64,000 bases of DNA from Pegoplata infirma (GCA_963921195.1 OY992537.1:143974275-144038274); one strand, 5' to 3'; shown: positions 33,481 through 46,139, counted from the stretch's first letter. Translations and numbers: made by a program. The notes: generated by a model not told the origin, from the letters alone.

Positions 33481-34890
33481 CTAAAGCCTTTGCATGTTAA
33501 TTACAAATGGAAGCTGGTGCAGTGGATTTTTCTAAGTAAATAAAAGTATGTAATTGAGGATCATAATGATATTTCGTCAAAAAAAAACACATAGATACTG
33601 TTGTGGGATGAAATTGGAGTTGCTTATCGGAGAGGAAAAAGCTGTGTTCGATAAAAATTTTTGATAACTGAATATTTTTTTTTTACATCAGTATTTGATT
33701 TATTTTAAGTAATTTTTTTTTTTTTTAATTTTTGTAAAAAAAAAAATCGAGTGTTAATTTTTTTGAGTGTATTTTTTGAGTGTAATATTTTTTGTTTAGT
33801 TTTTTTGATTAACAAAAATAGTTTCTAAATTTTTTTTTGGCTTACCATTTTTTTTTCAAAGCGTGTTTAGCGTTTTTTTTCAACACGGGAGTTCGGGTTA
33901 AAACCCATATGAAATTCCCCATTTTGCTAATAACTTATGAACCACTGGACAGATTTCGCTGAAATTTAGTATTAATCTGACCGGAAGTATAACAAATATA
34001 TTCGCCACGCTTTAGCAGCTTGCCGTATATATTTTTCATTCTTCCGCTAACATTTGAAAGTTAGCGTGTTTCATACAGACAGAAAGACAGACGGACGGAC
34101 GGATTTTCATGTCGTTAGGCGCGGTATAGGGTTTGATTTTAGAACAATGGTTTCTTTGGAAAACTTTCTTAGAATTTCTTGTAGATTTTGTTTTTGCTAT
34201 ACGATTTTTCAGTTTTTTTCGATCCATACAAATCGACCCGCCCTAATGTATATAGTAAAACACCAACGACAGATTCTTACGAAGCCGGAATTTTTGCCTG
34301 TGGGCGGCGAATTACAAGAAAAAGGGGACTTGGAAAATTTAGTTTTTTTTTAACATTTTAGAGTATTTTCAAGCACCGCCCCAATGAATTAGGAACCTGA
34401 AAATCGATTAACATTTTTGGAATGTAGACGGAGAGTTGAGAGGAAAAAGCGGCATGGCAATATTGTGTTTTATTTTTTTTAATTTAACTAACTTTAAAGC
34501 CCTAATGACCTACGCAGCCGAAAATTGGAAAGCATATTGTCCTGACAACGGAGCATATTCTAAAGTAGTCAGACTTAAAATTTTTGGACTTTCGACGGAG
34601 AATTAAGAGGGAAAAGGGGCGTGGATACGAGTATATTACTAACAATGGAGCTTATCCTAAAGTAGTCAGATTTAAAAAATTTGGAATATAGACGAAGAAT
34701 TAAGAGAAGAAATGGGCATGGAAAAAATTTTGTTTTTACGTCTTACCTAATTTTGAAGACACCTTATGACATTGAAAGATGAAAATTGGGATGCATATGG
34801 TACGGACAATGGCAAAGATAACTCTGACCTGGATATCCAGTGAAAGGGCGAAGATACAAAAAATCCGTTGTGAATTTTGTTTAGTTTATA

Positions 34891-35125
34891 CCATAGGGGT
34901 GAAACGAATAAGTTTCGCACATGTGTATGTATTAGTGACGGCACGCGCGTGTAACTTTTGACGTTTCATACAAAACGTAAACAAACAACGTAAATACAGA
35001 TGCAAAAGCTCACACGTACAGGCACACGTATTCTAGGCAGAGAAGTAAATTTAGTAGTATTTTGTATGCGTCCATATTGAAAGTACCAAAATAAGCACTC
35101 GTGTTGCATGTCTATATGGTCTGTG
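34891..35125. mobile_element. Small CACAGAC-type element
   Basis: Flanked by GTTTATA (34,884-34,890 and 35,126-35,132) at a position that is uninterrupted in copy 1 of the host repeat (about 15,200). The right end, read inverted, is CACAGACCATATAGACATGC, like the left ends of elements at 20,966 and 31,078. About 34,950-34,990 matches element C in inverted orientation. The left end is degraded. Confidence 0.65.
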
Positions 35126-36076
35126 GTTTATACATATATATAATCTGTAACGTAGCCGGATTTTCGGCCTTTAAGACAAGGGAGTGGTGGAAGACGGCGA
35201 AATTTAGTTTTTAAACATTTAACTATTTCTGAAATCCATATTGACTAAGGAAGCTGAAAATTGTAAAGCATAAATTATTGACAATGGATCATTCCTTATG
35301 AAGTCAACTGTGTACGAAGAATTATAAGGAAAAATTTAAGTGAAAAATTGTGTTTTTTAACATTTTATCTAATTTTAAAACCCTTCATGACTAAGGGCGG
35401 ATTAAGGATAAGGATAAGGGTAATTACACAATGAAAAGTTGCTAACTGCCGATTTAACGGAGCCTTATGTCAAAATTTTTATGAAAAAGTTAAATTTAAC
35501 GGAGAAAGATAAAAATTGCCATGTATATAGGAGTGACCATAGTGACATAGTAATCCATCGACCGTTTTGTAGATCTGGCATCACCAAAGATAATTGGAAA
35601 ATTCTGGCAATGTCAAACAAAAGTTCAAACGCAAAGCAAAGAGAGACAAAAAACAATCTGCATTCTCACTGTTAAACAGGTATCTTCCATCTCGCTCACA
35701 TTTCGATTTGTAATAAAATTTCGTAAACAATACCATATGGTTTTTGTTTACTACTTTTTCAAACGCCATTTGTTGGACTACTCTATGACTCTGGGAGTGA
35801 CCATGGGACAGATCCACACGATGGATTTTTGATATCCGGTTTAAGGACGGAAAAGAAATGGGCGTGCACAATTTAGTTTTAAAATTTTATAAATAAAACC
35901 TTTTATACTCATAAAATTGTTTTCCAGTTTGGGAAATATATTGATATAACTCAATCTAGCAATATTAAATTTTTGAAGCACAAACATAATTTTTTTATAA
36001 AGTTTGGTAAAAAATTAGAATTATTGAGAAAAGTGATTTGGTGTTCCGCCTGGCAGGGGCAGGCTATTCGACTAGT

Positions 36077-36455
36077 AATTAATAAAAGACTTACCCCGAT
36101 AATCATTATCGTCATATAATCCTGGTACCGTTGGTAATGCCCAAAAGGGCTCATCCGGATATACCATCATTTTGTAATGCTTTTACATTTATGCAATAAG
36201 AGTATATATTTTTAATGGTTTGTAATTATTTTTATTTTGAACTGGAACATTGTATCAACACAAGAATGTTCGTTTTACCAAATTTGTAGATTTTAGTTTT
36301 AGTCCTAATGTAATGTGTATTATTTATAATTTTTTTTATAATTTTTATAAAATTTTAAAATTTTTACTTTTTTATTTTTTTTATTATTATTTTTTCATTG
36401 CATATAAGTACCAGAGAATGACAATGAGTACTTATGCAAAAAATATACTTGATAC
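36077..36455. other. Unassigned non-coding stretch
   Basis: AT-rich, with no gene or element edge recognised apart from the 8-bp target copy of the next element at 36,448-36,455. The 87-codon frame at 36,250 is a phenylalanine/tyrosine-rich reading of T-rich DNA. Confidence 0.45.
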
Positions 36456-37471
36456 CAGTGTTGCCAATTTAGCCATTTTCCGGCTAAATTTAGCTCCTTT
36501 TGAACTCGTTTAGCCGGAGAAAAAGGCATTTAGCTCTTAGCCGTTTTTTTAGCCATTTTCGAAACTATTTTAGCAGTTTTTTAGCCATTTTTGAGTTTTC
36601 GGTTAAAACGTAATTTTTAGTGTGTTTTTTATACTAAAATAGAGAATTTATTGGTTTTTAAGTTTGTACAGATCGATCACAGACTCTAATACTATTTGTT
36701 ATAAAGGATTAAGTTTAAAAATGTAGAAGAAAATTAAATTTCTTAAAATTATAGACATTTCTGAAATTGTCATTCCGGTTTCAAGCATTTTAGTTATGTG
36801 TTATCATCAGAAGGATTGTAAATGTTGGTTTATTTTGTTAGTAGGTAATTGTTTTTCATATATTTGAATTTTTATTAACACTAGTCTGGAATAAAATCAC
36901 GTATATTTTTGTTATATTCATACCATAAACATTATACTAAATTTTAGATGATCAAGTGATGCCCGTTTCTCTGTCTTTTAAAAATACGCTAACGTTCAAA
37001 ACTCAACTTGAAGGCTGATTGCTGAATCTTGGCATTTATATTTTTGAAATTCTTCTGATCAGGTTTCAGCGAAAACGGTCCCACGGGTAAAAAGTGTCAC
37101 CTCGAATTCACGTGTTGAAAAAGCTTTTTTAACTCAAAATAACTTAAAAAGATTTTTTACTTAAATACATTTTTTGCAGTCAAAATTTTTGTATATATTT
37201 TTATAAAAAAATTTAATATAAAATATTTAAATCATTAAAAAAGTGATTTGAACTCTCTTCATTTTATCTAAAATATGTCAAAACAGTAACCAAAAATGTC
37301 CTTATTTTAATATATGTATCAAAATCGGTACAAAATATGAATTTTTTACCTTAGTTTTTCTTAAAAAGTAAAAAATATATTTTAGCCGTTTTTTAGCCAT
37401 TTTTAGCCGTTTTTTAGCCGTTTTTTCAAAAGGATTTAGCCGTTTTTGATTACAAAGTTCTGGCAACACTG
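36456..37471. mobile_element. hAT-like element, CAGTGTTGCCA termini, 8-bp duplication
   Basis: Ends CAGTGTTGCCA and TGGCAACACTG are flanked by CTTGATAC (36,448-36,455 and 37,472-37,479). Both subterminal regions repeat TTTTAGCCATTTT and TTTTAGCCGTTTT. The CAGTGTTGCC terminus with an 8-bp duplication is classical for hAT miniature elements. No transposase is present. Confidence 0.9.
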
Positions 37472-37554
37472 CTTGATACCCATGCTTTTAGTTGTTTTGT
37501 ATACCCATGCATTTAACAACGAAATACTACGTATTTGTTGGGCAGATATGTAAT

Positions 37555-37830
37555 TATCAGATTCGGAGACATTTTTCCAATAGAAAATTATCAGATTCTG
37601 ATAAATTTTTTCTATAGAAAAATTATTGGATTCTGGGACATTTGTTTTAAAGAATAATTCTCAGATTCTGAGACATTTTTTCGATAGAAACACTCTCAAA
37701 TTCTGAGACATTTTTTCTATAACAAAATTATGATTCTGATATATCGTATTTTATTATAAAAATCTCAGATTCTGAGACATTTTTTCTGTAGAAAAGTTTT
37801 CAGATTCTGGGACATTTTTTCGAAAGATTA
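37555..37830 (+). repeat. Minisatellite with CAGATTCTGAGACATTTTTT core
   Basis: Six to seven degenerate units of about 38-42 bp, each with CAGATTCTGRGACATTTTTT and a TATAGAAAAAT-like spacer. A more diverged version is at 7,590-8,010. Confidence 0.7.
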
Positions 37831-38057
37831 GATGTTCGGTAGCCGAACGTTCGGCCAAATTGAAAAAAGTTCGAAAAAAGTTACCGAACTTCGAAATTGT
37901 GGCGAAGGTAGTACTTGCTCTTAAATTTTACACTCAGAATCGTCTTCCATCACCTCAACAATTCTACCCCATACAAAAAAAGTTGTTAAAAGTACTCCCA
38001 AATACCAAATTTTTGATTAAATTACGTTTTTGGCCGAACTTTTCGGTCGGACACCAA
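37831..38057. repeat. Possible miniature element with TTCGGCC inverted ends
   Basis: GTTCGGTAGCCGAACGTTCG at the left is imperfectly mirrored by GGCCGAACTTTTCGGTCGG at the right about 200 bp away. No target duplication is clear. The 66-codon frame across it is not supported. Confidence 0.4.
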
Positions 38058-39206
38058 TAATTATGTAGAAGTATTTAATACAATAATTAATTTAGAATTT
38101 AATTAAAATATTCACGAAACATTGTAATTCAACAAATAAATTATTGATTTTTACGTGTTTTTAAGATTTCTCTGTCCAATCAGCAGAAATATCTGCATTT
38201 GAAGCCATTTAAGAATTCTGCTAATTTTAGCTGACGCGGCACAGTGCTTCGTTCCCATGTAACGAAGGACAAAATTAGAAGGAGTTGTCAGATATTTTTG
38301 AAATTTGGTCTAACATAAAATATATTAGTTAAGAAAAATATGAATTTTTGGAAAAATCGGTGCAAGGACACGCCTACCTCCCATGTATCCTGAAACTGAA
38401 AAATTTTATTTTAGCTTCAATAATGCACAAAAAATTACAAAAAGTGGTCATGCTGATACACATTCAACTTTCAACGTGTGTATAAATTTTCACTTAAATC
38501 GGAGCAAGGACTCAAGGTCCTGCCATATATCCTTTTTCTTTAAAACGCTATAACACCTACCAAAATTGTCCGATCGTAAAAAAACTTTGTAAGCAAATTA
38601 ATATTTCTTAGATATATATTAATGCCAAATTTGGGCAAAATCGGACTAGTAGTATAGAAAATGTAAAAACATCCTTTTTGGAAAATAAGATATTTTTATT
38701 TTTAAGGTCGTCGAAAAAAGGTCAAAGAGACGTATTAAATCAACTTCTGAGCTACATAATGTTTATACATGTCTATAGTAAAATTTGATGGCAGTTCTTT
38801 TTTTAGAATACATTAACCCCCTATCTCTCATTTTTTAGGGGTCATTTTTGTCCTTTTTTAACATATCCTCATAGAACAACACTAAAATGTGCGTTTTAAT
38901 AGTTAAAATGTTCTACAAAAACGTTAAGCATAAAATTTCACTAGGGGTTGTCAAATACCAAAACATCGTGCGATATAATCTAAATGCCTTAAAAAGTAAA
39001 ATTGCAAAGTATAATATATTGTTAAATAGCTTTTACCAAAGTAGACTGAAATAGGTCAACAAATTTACTAAAAATACTACTGAGATAAAAAATGTCTTAA
39101 GATGTCTTCAGTTAAATTTAATGCAGTGGTCGGCATCAATTGCACATGGATCCTGAACACATTCGGCTATTTACATGTATTCAAAACGAAAGTCAACAAA
39201 ATTCAC
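38058..39206. other. Non-coding stretch with repeated TAACCCCCTATCTC motif
   Basis: No gene. Phrases around TTAACCCCCTATCTCTCATT and GGGGTCATTTTTGTCC (38,815-38,860) recur at 39,838 and, inverted, at 40,270 and 40,615, and a related one at 30,955, so this is a dispersed repeat with both orientations present. Confidence 0.5.
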
Positions 39207-39214
39207 AACTAAGA

Positions 39215-39681
39215 CACTGTTGCCAACTATTTTTAACCAAAAACCTCTAAAGTTCACTAAAAAAGCGCTAGAAACCGCCAAAAATAAATTTAGCGGGAAA
39301 AATTTAAAATTCTCCCGCTAAATTACGAAAAAAAGCGCTAAAAACTGAAAAACTTGGCATTTTTGATTGACAAAAAATCAAAATTTTAAAAAAAACCTCC
39401 AAATTATTTTTTTCTACAAAAAATGACTTCTCACTAAAAAAGCACAAGAAACCGCCGAAAAAAGTTACAAAAAAAAGCGCTGAAATTCGACAAACTTGGC
39501 GATTTTGATTAAAAAAAAAGAAAAATTGGAGAAAAACCTCTAAATTTTTCCCACTAAATCCAAACGAAAAGCGCTAGATTTTCCCGCTAAAGCACCATTC
39601 CCGCTAAAACCAAATTTCCCCCGCTAAATCTAAACAAAAAGCGCTAGATTTAGCGGGAAAACCTCCAACTTGGCAACAGTG
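39215..39681. mobile_element. Miniature element, CACTGTTGCCAA termini, 8-bp duplication
   Basis: Ends CACTGTTGCCAACT and CTTGGCAACAGTG are flanked by AACTAAGA (39,207-39,214 and 39,682-39,689). The interior repeats AAAAAGCGCTA and CCGCTAAAT on both strands. hAT-type by duplication length; the terminus differs from the CAGTG of 36,456. Confidence 0.9.
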
Positions 39682-39689
39682 AACTAAGA

Positions 39690-42000
39690 GCATAAAAATA
39701 CAACAACAAGCTGGTTGATATCGCTTTGTTTGAGAAATACACCAACACATGCATGATTATTTTCATATACCAATGCATTCACATTCTATCTTTCTGCCGA
39801 CCACTGATTTAATGACGGTTCTTTTGTTAGAACATATTAACCCTGCCTCTCCCATTTTAAGGGGTCATTTTAGTCCTTGTTTAAAATATTTTTATAAAAT
39901 TTAATAAAACGAGCGTTTAAAGGTTAAAGCGTATTACTAAATTTTTTTTTTAATGTTTCTTGAATATAATTTATAATTTAAGAGTTATTTAACATAACTT
40001 TAAGCTTCAGTTGAAAACACTGTGCAACAAATTTGAGGCCACAAAGTGTTTCTTAAATTGAACAAAACAAAAAATGAAGGAATACCATTTGTAAGCCAAA
40101 AACGAATTGTTTTGAAAATTTAGCTCGAGTTCTTTTTATGGCCCATTGAAGTCTTTACTTTTTTTTTTTAAATGGGTTTGGAATGATTAAAGATATCTAT
40201 TAAATGTTTGTAGAACGTTTTAACACTTTAATCGCATGTTTATGTGTGTTTTTATAAGAATATTTTGAAAAGGGACTGAAATGACCACTGACAATGGGAG
40301 ATAGAGGGTAAATATATTTTAAGAAAAAAGAAACATCAAATTTTACCGAAGATATCTATTAACAGTATTAAGCTCAGAAGTACATTTGTTATATTTTGTC
40401 GAATCTTTTCACATGACTTTGGTGAATCACAATTTTACAATATATGATAATTAAAAAATTTTACTTTTTTAAGCATTTTGCTTATATCTCACTAATTTTT
40501 GGTCTTTTACAACTAACAATGAAATTCTATGCAGAAAAAATTTTTAGAACATGTTAACCCTTTAAATGAAAGTGTAAGTGGTGTTCTACGACGATATTTG
40601 GAAAAGGGACTAAAGTGACCCCTAACAATGGGAGATAGAGGGTTAATATGTTTTAAGAAAAGAACCGTCATCAAATTTCGTTGCACATCTTTTAACCTCA
40701 TTTAGCACAAAATTAAATTTTATAATTTTTTTTGACTTATTCTGTACTCCTTTGAAAAATAATTAAAAACTTCAGTGGGCCACAAAAAAAACTCGAGCTA
40801 AATTTTCAAAATTCTGCAGGGGTTTCGATCTACTATTAATATACATTTATTTTGCTTTTTACCCCTTTCAAAACATAAAATCGTGTTGCACAATGATATT
40901 AAACACTCCTAAATGACTGATATTTGAGTAAAAATCATGAATTTAGGCATTTAAAAAAACGCATTTTTTTCTAATTTGTGGTAAAAAATAGGCGCTAATT
41001 TTTGGATATGCTGTTAGATAAGAGTTTAAACTTATAAAAAAAAAAGAAAAAAAATATCTATTTTTTTATATTTTTTTTTACACTCCATCAAACTTGAGTT
41101 ATTTTTGGATTTTCAAAAAAAAAAATGTTTTTCTTCGCAATAAAAAATACAAAATTCTATAGTTTAACTTTACTACAAATATATGAAAGTACTTTAAAAC
41201 AAAATTTCGAACCATTTTATTAAAAAATGGATTTTTGAGAATTATTTTTGTGAAACAGCTAAAAAACATTTTCCTGTTAAGTAGTTTTTGCATAAAATTC
41301 TCTGAGTTTAGCGCCCTCTCGTGGTGGCAAAAGCAATCAGAAAAAATATTTTTGTTAATATTTATTTGAGATACCTTATTATCTTTCAAAAAATCTGTAT
41401 TTAAACACAATTTGAGACAAAATTTTTTTTTGACTTTTGTCCATGGGTCGAAGCATAGTGCGCGGTTTGCTAAATGTCTATGTCTGGATAAACCAGGTAG
41501 AGTCTGCAGAAAAATCTGTCAAGACCACTGATAAATCTGCTGATTTAAGTTGAAAAATCTTCTGATTTCCGATTAACACCCTGAACATCGAAATTGTATT
41601 TTATTTAGGTGAAAAATACTTATTTTTGTTAAAAACTGCTATTAAAGAAAATGTTCTTACAAAAAGGACAATTTCTGTAAAATTATTAAAATAGTCAGCT
41701 TATTTTTCACATTTGATTAATTTTTAGTTTTAATGGTTTAAATTAACAAAATTTAAAAAAAATGCCAACAAAATTTTTTTGTAAAATAACAAAATAATCT
41801 GCTTAAATTGAACAAAAACATTTTTTTTTTTAAATCAGCAGAGTCAGTGAAAATATAAAAAAAAATCTGTTAATTTTAATACGTAATGACAGAGAATTAA
41901 GTTAAAGTATTAATTTTAGCAGAAAAAATCTGGTAAAAGTTTTCTAATTCCAACTGAAAGTTGTTTTACAGATTTTTCGACAGAGTTTTTCTTCATACAG
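39690..42000. other. Non-coding stretch with dispersed repeat fragments
   Basis: Contains the inverted TAACCCTCTATCTCCCATT-type fragments (39,838, 40,270, 40,615) and AT-rich sequence. The frames at 40,513 and 41,099 are not supported as genes. No element edges with target duplications were found. Confidence 0.45.
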
Positions 42001-42411
42001 TCGACTTGGGCTCATTATGTATTTAACTCCAGAGAACCCCCTCTCCGGGCTTACTTGCGTGCAAGACAACGGCACTTGAGCGATTCACGTTTGTCTCTTC
42101 TTTTATATTCCCAATGGAGAATAATTACATTACGTAGCACTCACTTTTCTCTTCGGAAATTTTTAGGTAAATTGCGAATGTGATCATTGGTTAGATAGAT
42201 ATTTTCATTGGTTTTGCCCAAATAACAATCCGACTTACAATACAAGCTCCGACACAATGTCGGAGTAATCTGTACTACAGAGTACCATCTCTAAAAATAG
42301 AGATACCATCATACAAAAACTGTGTAAGTGCGAAAGAGAAAGGAACAAAATCCGCTCTCTGGCACAGAGTACTCCGTCATTGTGAATTGAGCTAAAGAAA
42401 AATATTTTACT

Positions 42412-42901
42412 TTGTTTTTTATCAGCAAAAAATTTAAAATTAGTAATATTAAGACAACCTATAGACATTGCTATGGACCAGCCGGTCTATGCGAGGAGTT
42501 CAAAACTTTGAGCTCCGCCACCCCTGACCTAAGACAACCGAAACAAAACCGATATAATACCGGTAAAAATCCAAATAAAGGTAATGGCAAAAGAAGCACT
42601 CTTTTAAAATAAGCACTCTTTTGCTACATTGCCAGGGCTGGCAACAAGGCTCGGAATACCTCTATTAAATAAAAAAATAAGTAACACAAGTGCTTGCTCG
42701 ATAATGGGCCCTCTGTCTAAACATGAAGGATTGGATCGATATTTGGTAAGATCTTTAATTAGCGCAAAAAATACACAACAACCAAATTTGAGTAAAAAAT
42801 GTTTTTATTTGTTGTCAACTGACAGATTTAAGAGAATATCGGGCAGAATTTTCATACGGAGAACAGTCCAAGATTGGTCTAATTTAAATCAGATTAATTA
42901 A
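42412..42901 (+). other. Unidentified coding-like patch
   Basis: Two adjoining open frames, 42,412-42,612 (with YGPAGLCEEFKTLSSATPDL) and 42,629-42,901 (90 codons, with LGIPLLNKKISNTSACS and RFKRISGRIFIRRTVQDW), are G+C-richer than the surroundings and end at a TAA before AT-rich DNA. The second has the flavour of a retroelement or LINE C-terminus, but I do not recognise it. Flanking 42,230-42,400 has partly palindromic CTCCGACACAATGTCGGAG sequence. Confidence 0.3.
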
Positions 42902-43314
42902 TAAGGTTACTAAAGTAAAAACAAAGTTTTAATCAAATATTTTGATGTATTAAAGTGAACATCGGGAGAGCGATTTGTTTGAGGACAAGAAGTAAAAATT
43001 ATAGCATTTTTAATGATGATTTATGAATACAAAATATATTTAAAAATCAAATTTTAGAGTAAAATTTCGAAATACCTGTCATAATAAGGTTATAATTTGA
43101 CGGCGACGTTTGTATGGGTATATATAAACATGGACCGATTTTTTCCAATATCATACTTGGACCAAAAAAGGCTTATGCTTTAATTTTCAGCCAAATCAAC
43201 TGTTAATTGCGACTTGTATCGTAACCGTTTTGAATTGTAACCGTTTACATAGACTGAAAGACGGACACGCTTATTGTTAGTCGACTTTAATAGGGATTCT
43301 GAATCGGTCGATAC
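42902..43314. other. Unassigned non-coding stretch
   Basis: No gene. About 43,110-43,310 carries a phrase set (ATGGACCGATTTTTTCC, GACGGACACGC, GATTCTGAATCGGTCG) typical of degraded dipteran repeats. Confidence 0.4.
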
Positions 43315-43962
43315 TAGTGTTTCCAATTATTCGACCCTGCCGGTTAACCGGTTAGGGCATTATTCAAAAATTGGTTAATCGGTTTTTCGGGTCGATTAAT
43401 CGGAAAAATTGGCGATTAATCGCTTAATCGTCAAAAACAATAAAAACTTAATTTTAAAGTAACAAAAATTAAAAATATTTTAAGTAAAATTTAATTTTCA
43501 GTCTTTATACAGTGTTTAAAAGGGTAAAAAAAAGCAACCAATTAAAATTTTGAAATAATAAAAATTTCTAAATTTTAACTGGATTTTTTCTGAATTTTAA
43601 TTAGGATTTCTGACTTTCAATTTACTTATAATTGTAATTTTTAAATTACAATTTCGAGATTTCAAACTCTGAATATCTATTAAGATTTCTGAATTTCAGT
43701 TGGATTTTCTAAATATCAATTGGTATTTCTGAATGTCAATTGTGATTTTTGAATTTTGCTTTTCAGAATTTCAATTGGTGTCTTCTTAATATAAATTTTG
43801 ATTTATTTAATTTTATTTTACTTTCCTAAATTTCAATTGGAATTTCAATTGAGATTTCCGAAATTCATTACCGCTTCGTGGGTAAAATAAAATATCGTGC
43901 TTGATCGTAAACAAAAACTCACTCACGCTCCCATCGAATCTTAAAATATTTTTCTCTTTATA

Positions 43963-44743
43963 GCATACCGAAGCGCATCCAAAGAGCGCTCTTGACGATG
44001 CAGTAAAAGTAAGGAGAACAAATTTTAATTTTTTGTTAAGATTTTTTATATAAAACTTTTATTTCATAAAATTATATTTTGATAAAATTTCATACAAGCT
44101 TTCCTTTTGAATATATTTAACACTTTTTCAATAAAAAACATAAGTTTTAGACAAAGACACATGATTTCACTGCAACATTATTGCAACATTAATCAGCGCT
44201 GCAAATAGTGCTTCAATCATAACATTTTTTTAGAACTTTTTTGGTTATAAATGGTAATTTCTGAAATATAAATGGAAGTTTCTGAAATATAATTTGAAAT
44301 TTTCGAATTATAATTGGAAATTTTTTAAATGTAATTGGATCTCTTAGGCGATATTTCTTCCAAATGCTTGCAGGGAGTCAACTTATTTTCAGAATTAGTC
44401 AATTGTATTAAGATTTTCCAGAATTTTCAGAAATAGTCAATTGTATTTCAAATTTTGTAATTTGTATTTCAGAAATAGTCAAATGTGCTTCGTCTTTATT
44501 CTGCTTAAATCAGCTCTAAAAAGATACATGAATTCACTGCATCTTTATAGCGATTTTTTCAGCGATCTAAAGAGATGTGAATTCAGAGCATCTCAATAGC
44601 GCTTTTTCGGTGTATCCAACTAGCGCTCTAAAGTGGGACATCGCCTTAGGGAATCATGCATGAATTCAGCAGGTTTGGATGCGCTCCTTGACTCGAGTTT
44701 CCTTTCCAAAAGTTGCTGCCAGTTCAGCAAAATTTCTGCTGGG
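43963..44743. mobile_element. Foldback repeat, copy 2
   Basis: Starts with TAGCATACCGAAGCGCATCC, the inverse of 1,215-1,240, and ends with CAGCAAAATTTCTGCTGGG, the direct match of 699-717. A partial inverted copy of the TCGCCTTAG module (as CTCTTAGGCGATATTTC) is at 44,341, showing that the module occurs in both orientations within one element. Confidence 0.55.
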
Positions 44744-45991
44744 ATATTACCCATTATTTTATAAAATTAGTGTATTGCAATCTTTGACATTTGATTTTTC
44801 GAAAACGAGGCAAAACACATCTCTGAAAATTTCAGAACAGATATAAAAGTCCTTTAACTTTTTTTTTTTTAAAATTAAAAAAAAAAAAAAAATTGCGGTA
44901 TGTTTTTTGATAAATAAAGTTTAAATTTAAAAAATTCAGAACTTCTTCTGAAAATTTTCCAATTTTTTTTTTTTAATCGATAGCCCATACAAAAATCTAT
45001 AAAAAACGTTTGTCTTTAAGACTTTACTGTGTTTCATTTAATTTGCATAAATATTGAAGTAAAGATGCTCAGACAAAAAAGTTAGATATCAATATTTGAC
45101 CACGCCTACAAGGCCCACTTTTTGAAAAAACTTAAATTTTATTTTTGTTATTTAATAGTACCCTAAGAGAGAATACTTTGCAAATGATTTCATATTGACA
45201 CGACACAACTTTTTTTTTGCTGAACATTTGGTGTGGAATGCCTCATATGTTGTAATATACCTCTATTGTAATTATAATTGTATGATCGCTAACATCCGAA
45301 TAACGGATAGGCAAATAAAAGAAGAAGAATTTCAGTGGGCCTCTGTAAATTTCAATTGAGATTTCAGCATTTTAATTGTGTTATTCAATTTTGTAAAATT
45401 GGGAGATTCTGAATTTTAATAAGCTTTTCTTCTTTTAAATTGGGGTTTTGTAAAATCGGGCGTTCCAGAATTTCGATTGAATTTTGAATTAGCTTACAAA
45501 AAATTGGTGGTCAAAAGAATTGGATGGCAAAAAATTCGGATTTCTTCGACTGCATTTTAAAAATTTTGATTTTTGTTTGGGGCATTATAAAAAAAAAAAA
45601 TAATAAATGAATATTATCTATTAGACCATTTTTTAAATTGTTCACGTTTGAGCTTGGATAAAATCGACCTAAAAATATTTTTAAGAAATTTTCTAAAAAA
45701 GGTCTTTCAATAATTTCAATTTCCATTTTGACCCTCGTAGCACATTTAATATTTAGACAATCTGAACGCCATTAAGTTTTAATTTAAGCTTGATTAATAA
45801 CATACACAGGACTTTTTACAAAAATACTTATTTGATAATAATTAGATCTATTTTCGTTAACTTTGCCTTGAATGAATTGCTAGGTTTTCTGAATTTCTAT
45901 TGGGATTTTCAATTTGGCGTGTAATAAATAGCAGAAAATAGAGATAATAATATTAACCGGTTAATCGAACCATTTTAACCGCTTAAACGAT
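44744..45991. other. Non-coding stretch with GATTTCTGAATTTCAATTGG-like units
   Basis: A/T-runs (44,850-45,000) and scattered degenerate units of ATTTCAATTG. No gene; the frame at 45,511-45,726 is low-complexity. Confidence 0.4.
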
Positions 45992-46139
45992 GTTCGCATT
46001 CATTTTTAACTAGTTTAATTATTTGTTTTCCCCATACAATTTAAACGTCAAAATTAAACGCCGTTTTATTTTGACAGATAAAGTGTTTACAATTGTATGG
46101 GGAAAACACATAATTAAACTAGTTTAAATGAATGCGAAT
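45992..46139. mobile_element. Hairpin miniature element, GTTCGCATTCATTT termini
   Basis: GTTCGCATTCATTTTTAACT and TAATTATTTGTTTTCCCCAT are mirrored by ATGGGGAAAACACATAATTA and AGTTTAAATGAATGCGAA. Arms are about 60 bp. Fragments of the same family follow at 46,150-46,180 and 46,325-46,385. Confidence 0.75.

Larger units (their letters stand above)
30616..34245. mobile_element. hAT-like element, TAGGGCGGGTCG termini, 8-bp duplication
   Basis: Ends TAGGGCGGGTCGATTT and AAATCGACCCGCCCTA are flanked by ATGTATAT (30,608-30,615 and 34,246-34,253); the matching site in copy 1 of the host repeat (about 17,170-17,190) is uninterrupted. Imperfect terminal repeats reach about 160 bp and include GCGCGGTATAGGGTTTGATT and GTCCGTCCGTCC. 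The interior carries a miniature element (31,078-31,685), the ORF1-only LINE (to 33,357) and a tRNA-like sequence (33,431). No transposase is seen. Termini are close to those of the element at 55,233-57,095. Confidence 0.85.
30500..36076 (-). mobile_element. Satellite-bearing dispersed repeat, copy 2
   Basis: Inverted relative to 14,614-18,300. It ends at 36,076 with GGACAGGCTATTCGACTAGT-like sequence and starts near 30,500 with the tail motif TATATATAATTT... TTGTGTATCCAGC. Two later insertions interrupt it: 30,616-34,245 and 34,891-35,125; both have target duplications and copy 1 provides the empty sites. Open frames at 34,054, 34,779, 35,439 and 35,581 are readings of its satellite units and not genes. 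Confidence 0.7.

Noticed and set aside
34054..35871. Several 60-99 codon frames on both strands
   Set aside because: All lie in satellite units, terminal repeats or small elements with frames that change between copies.
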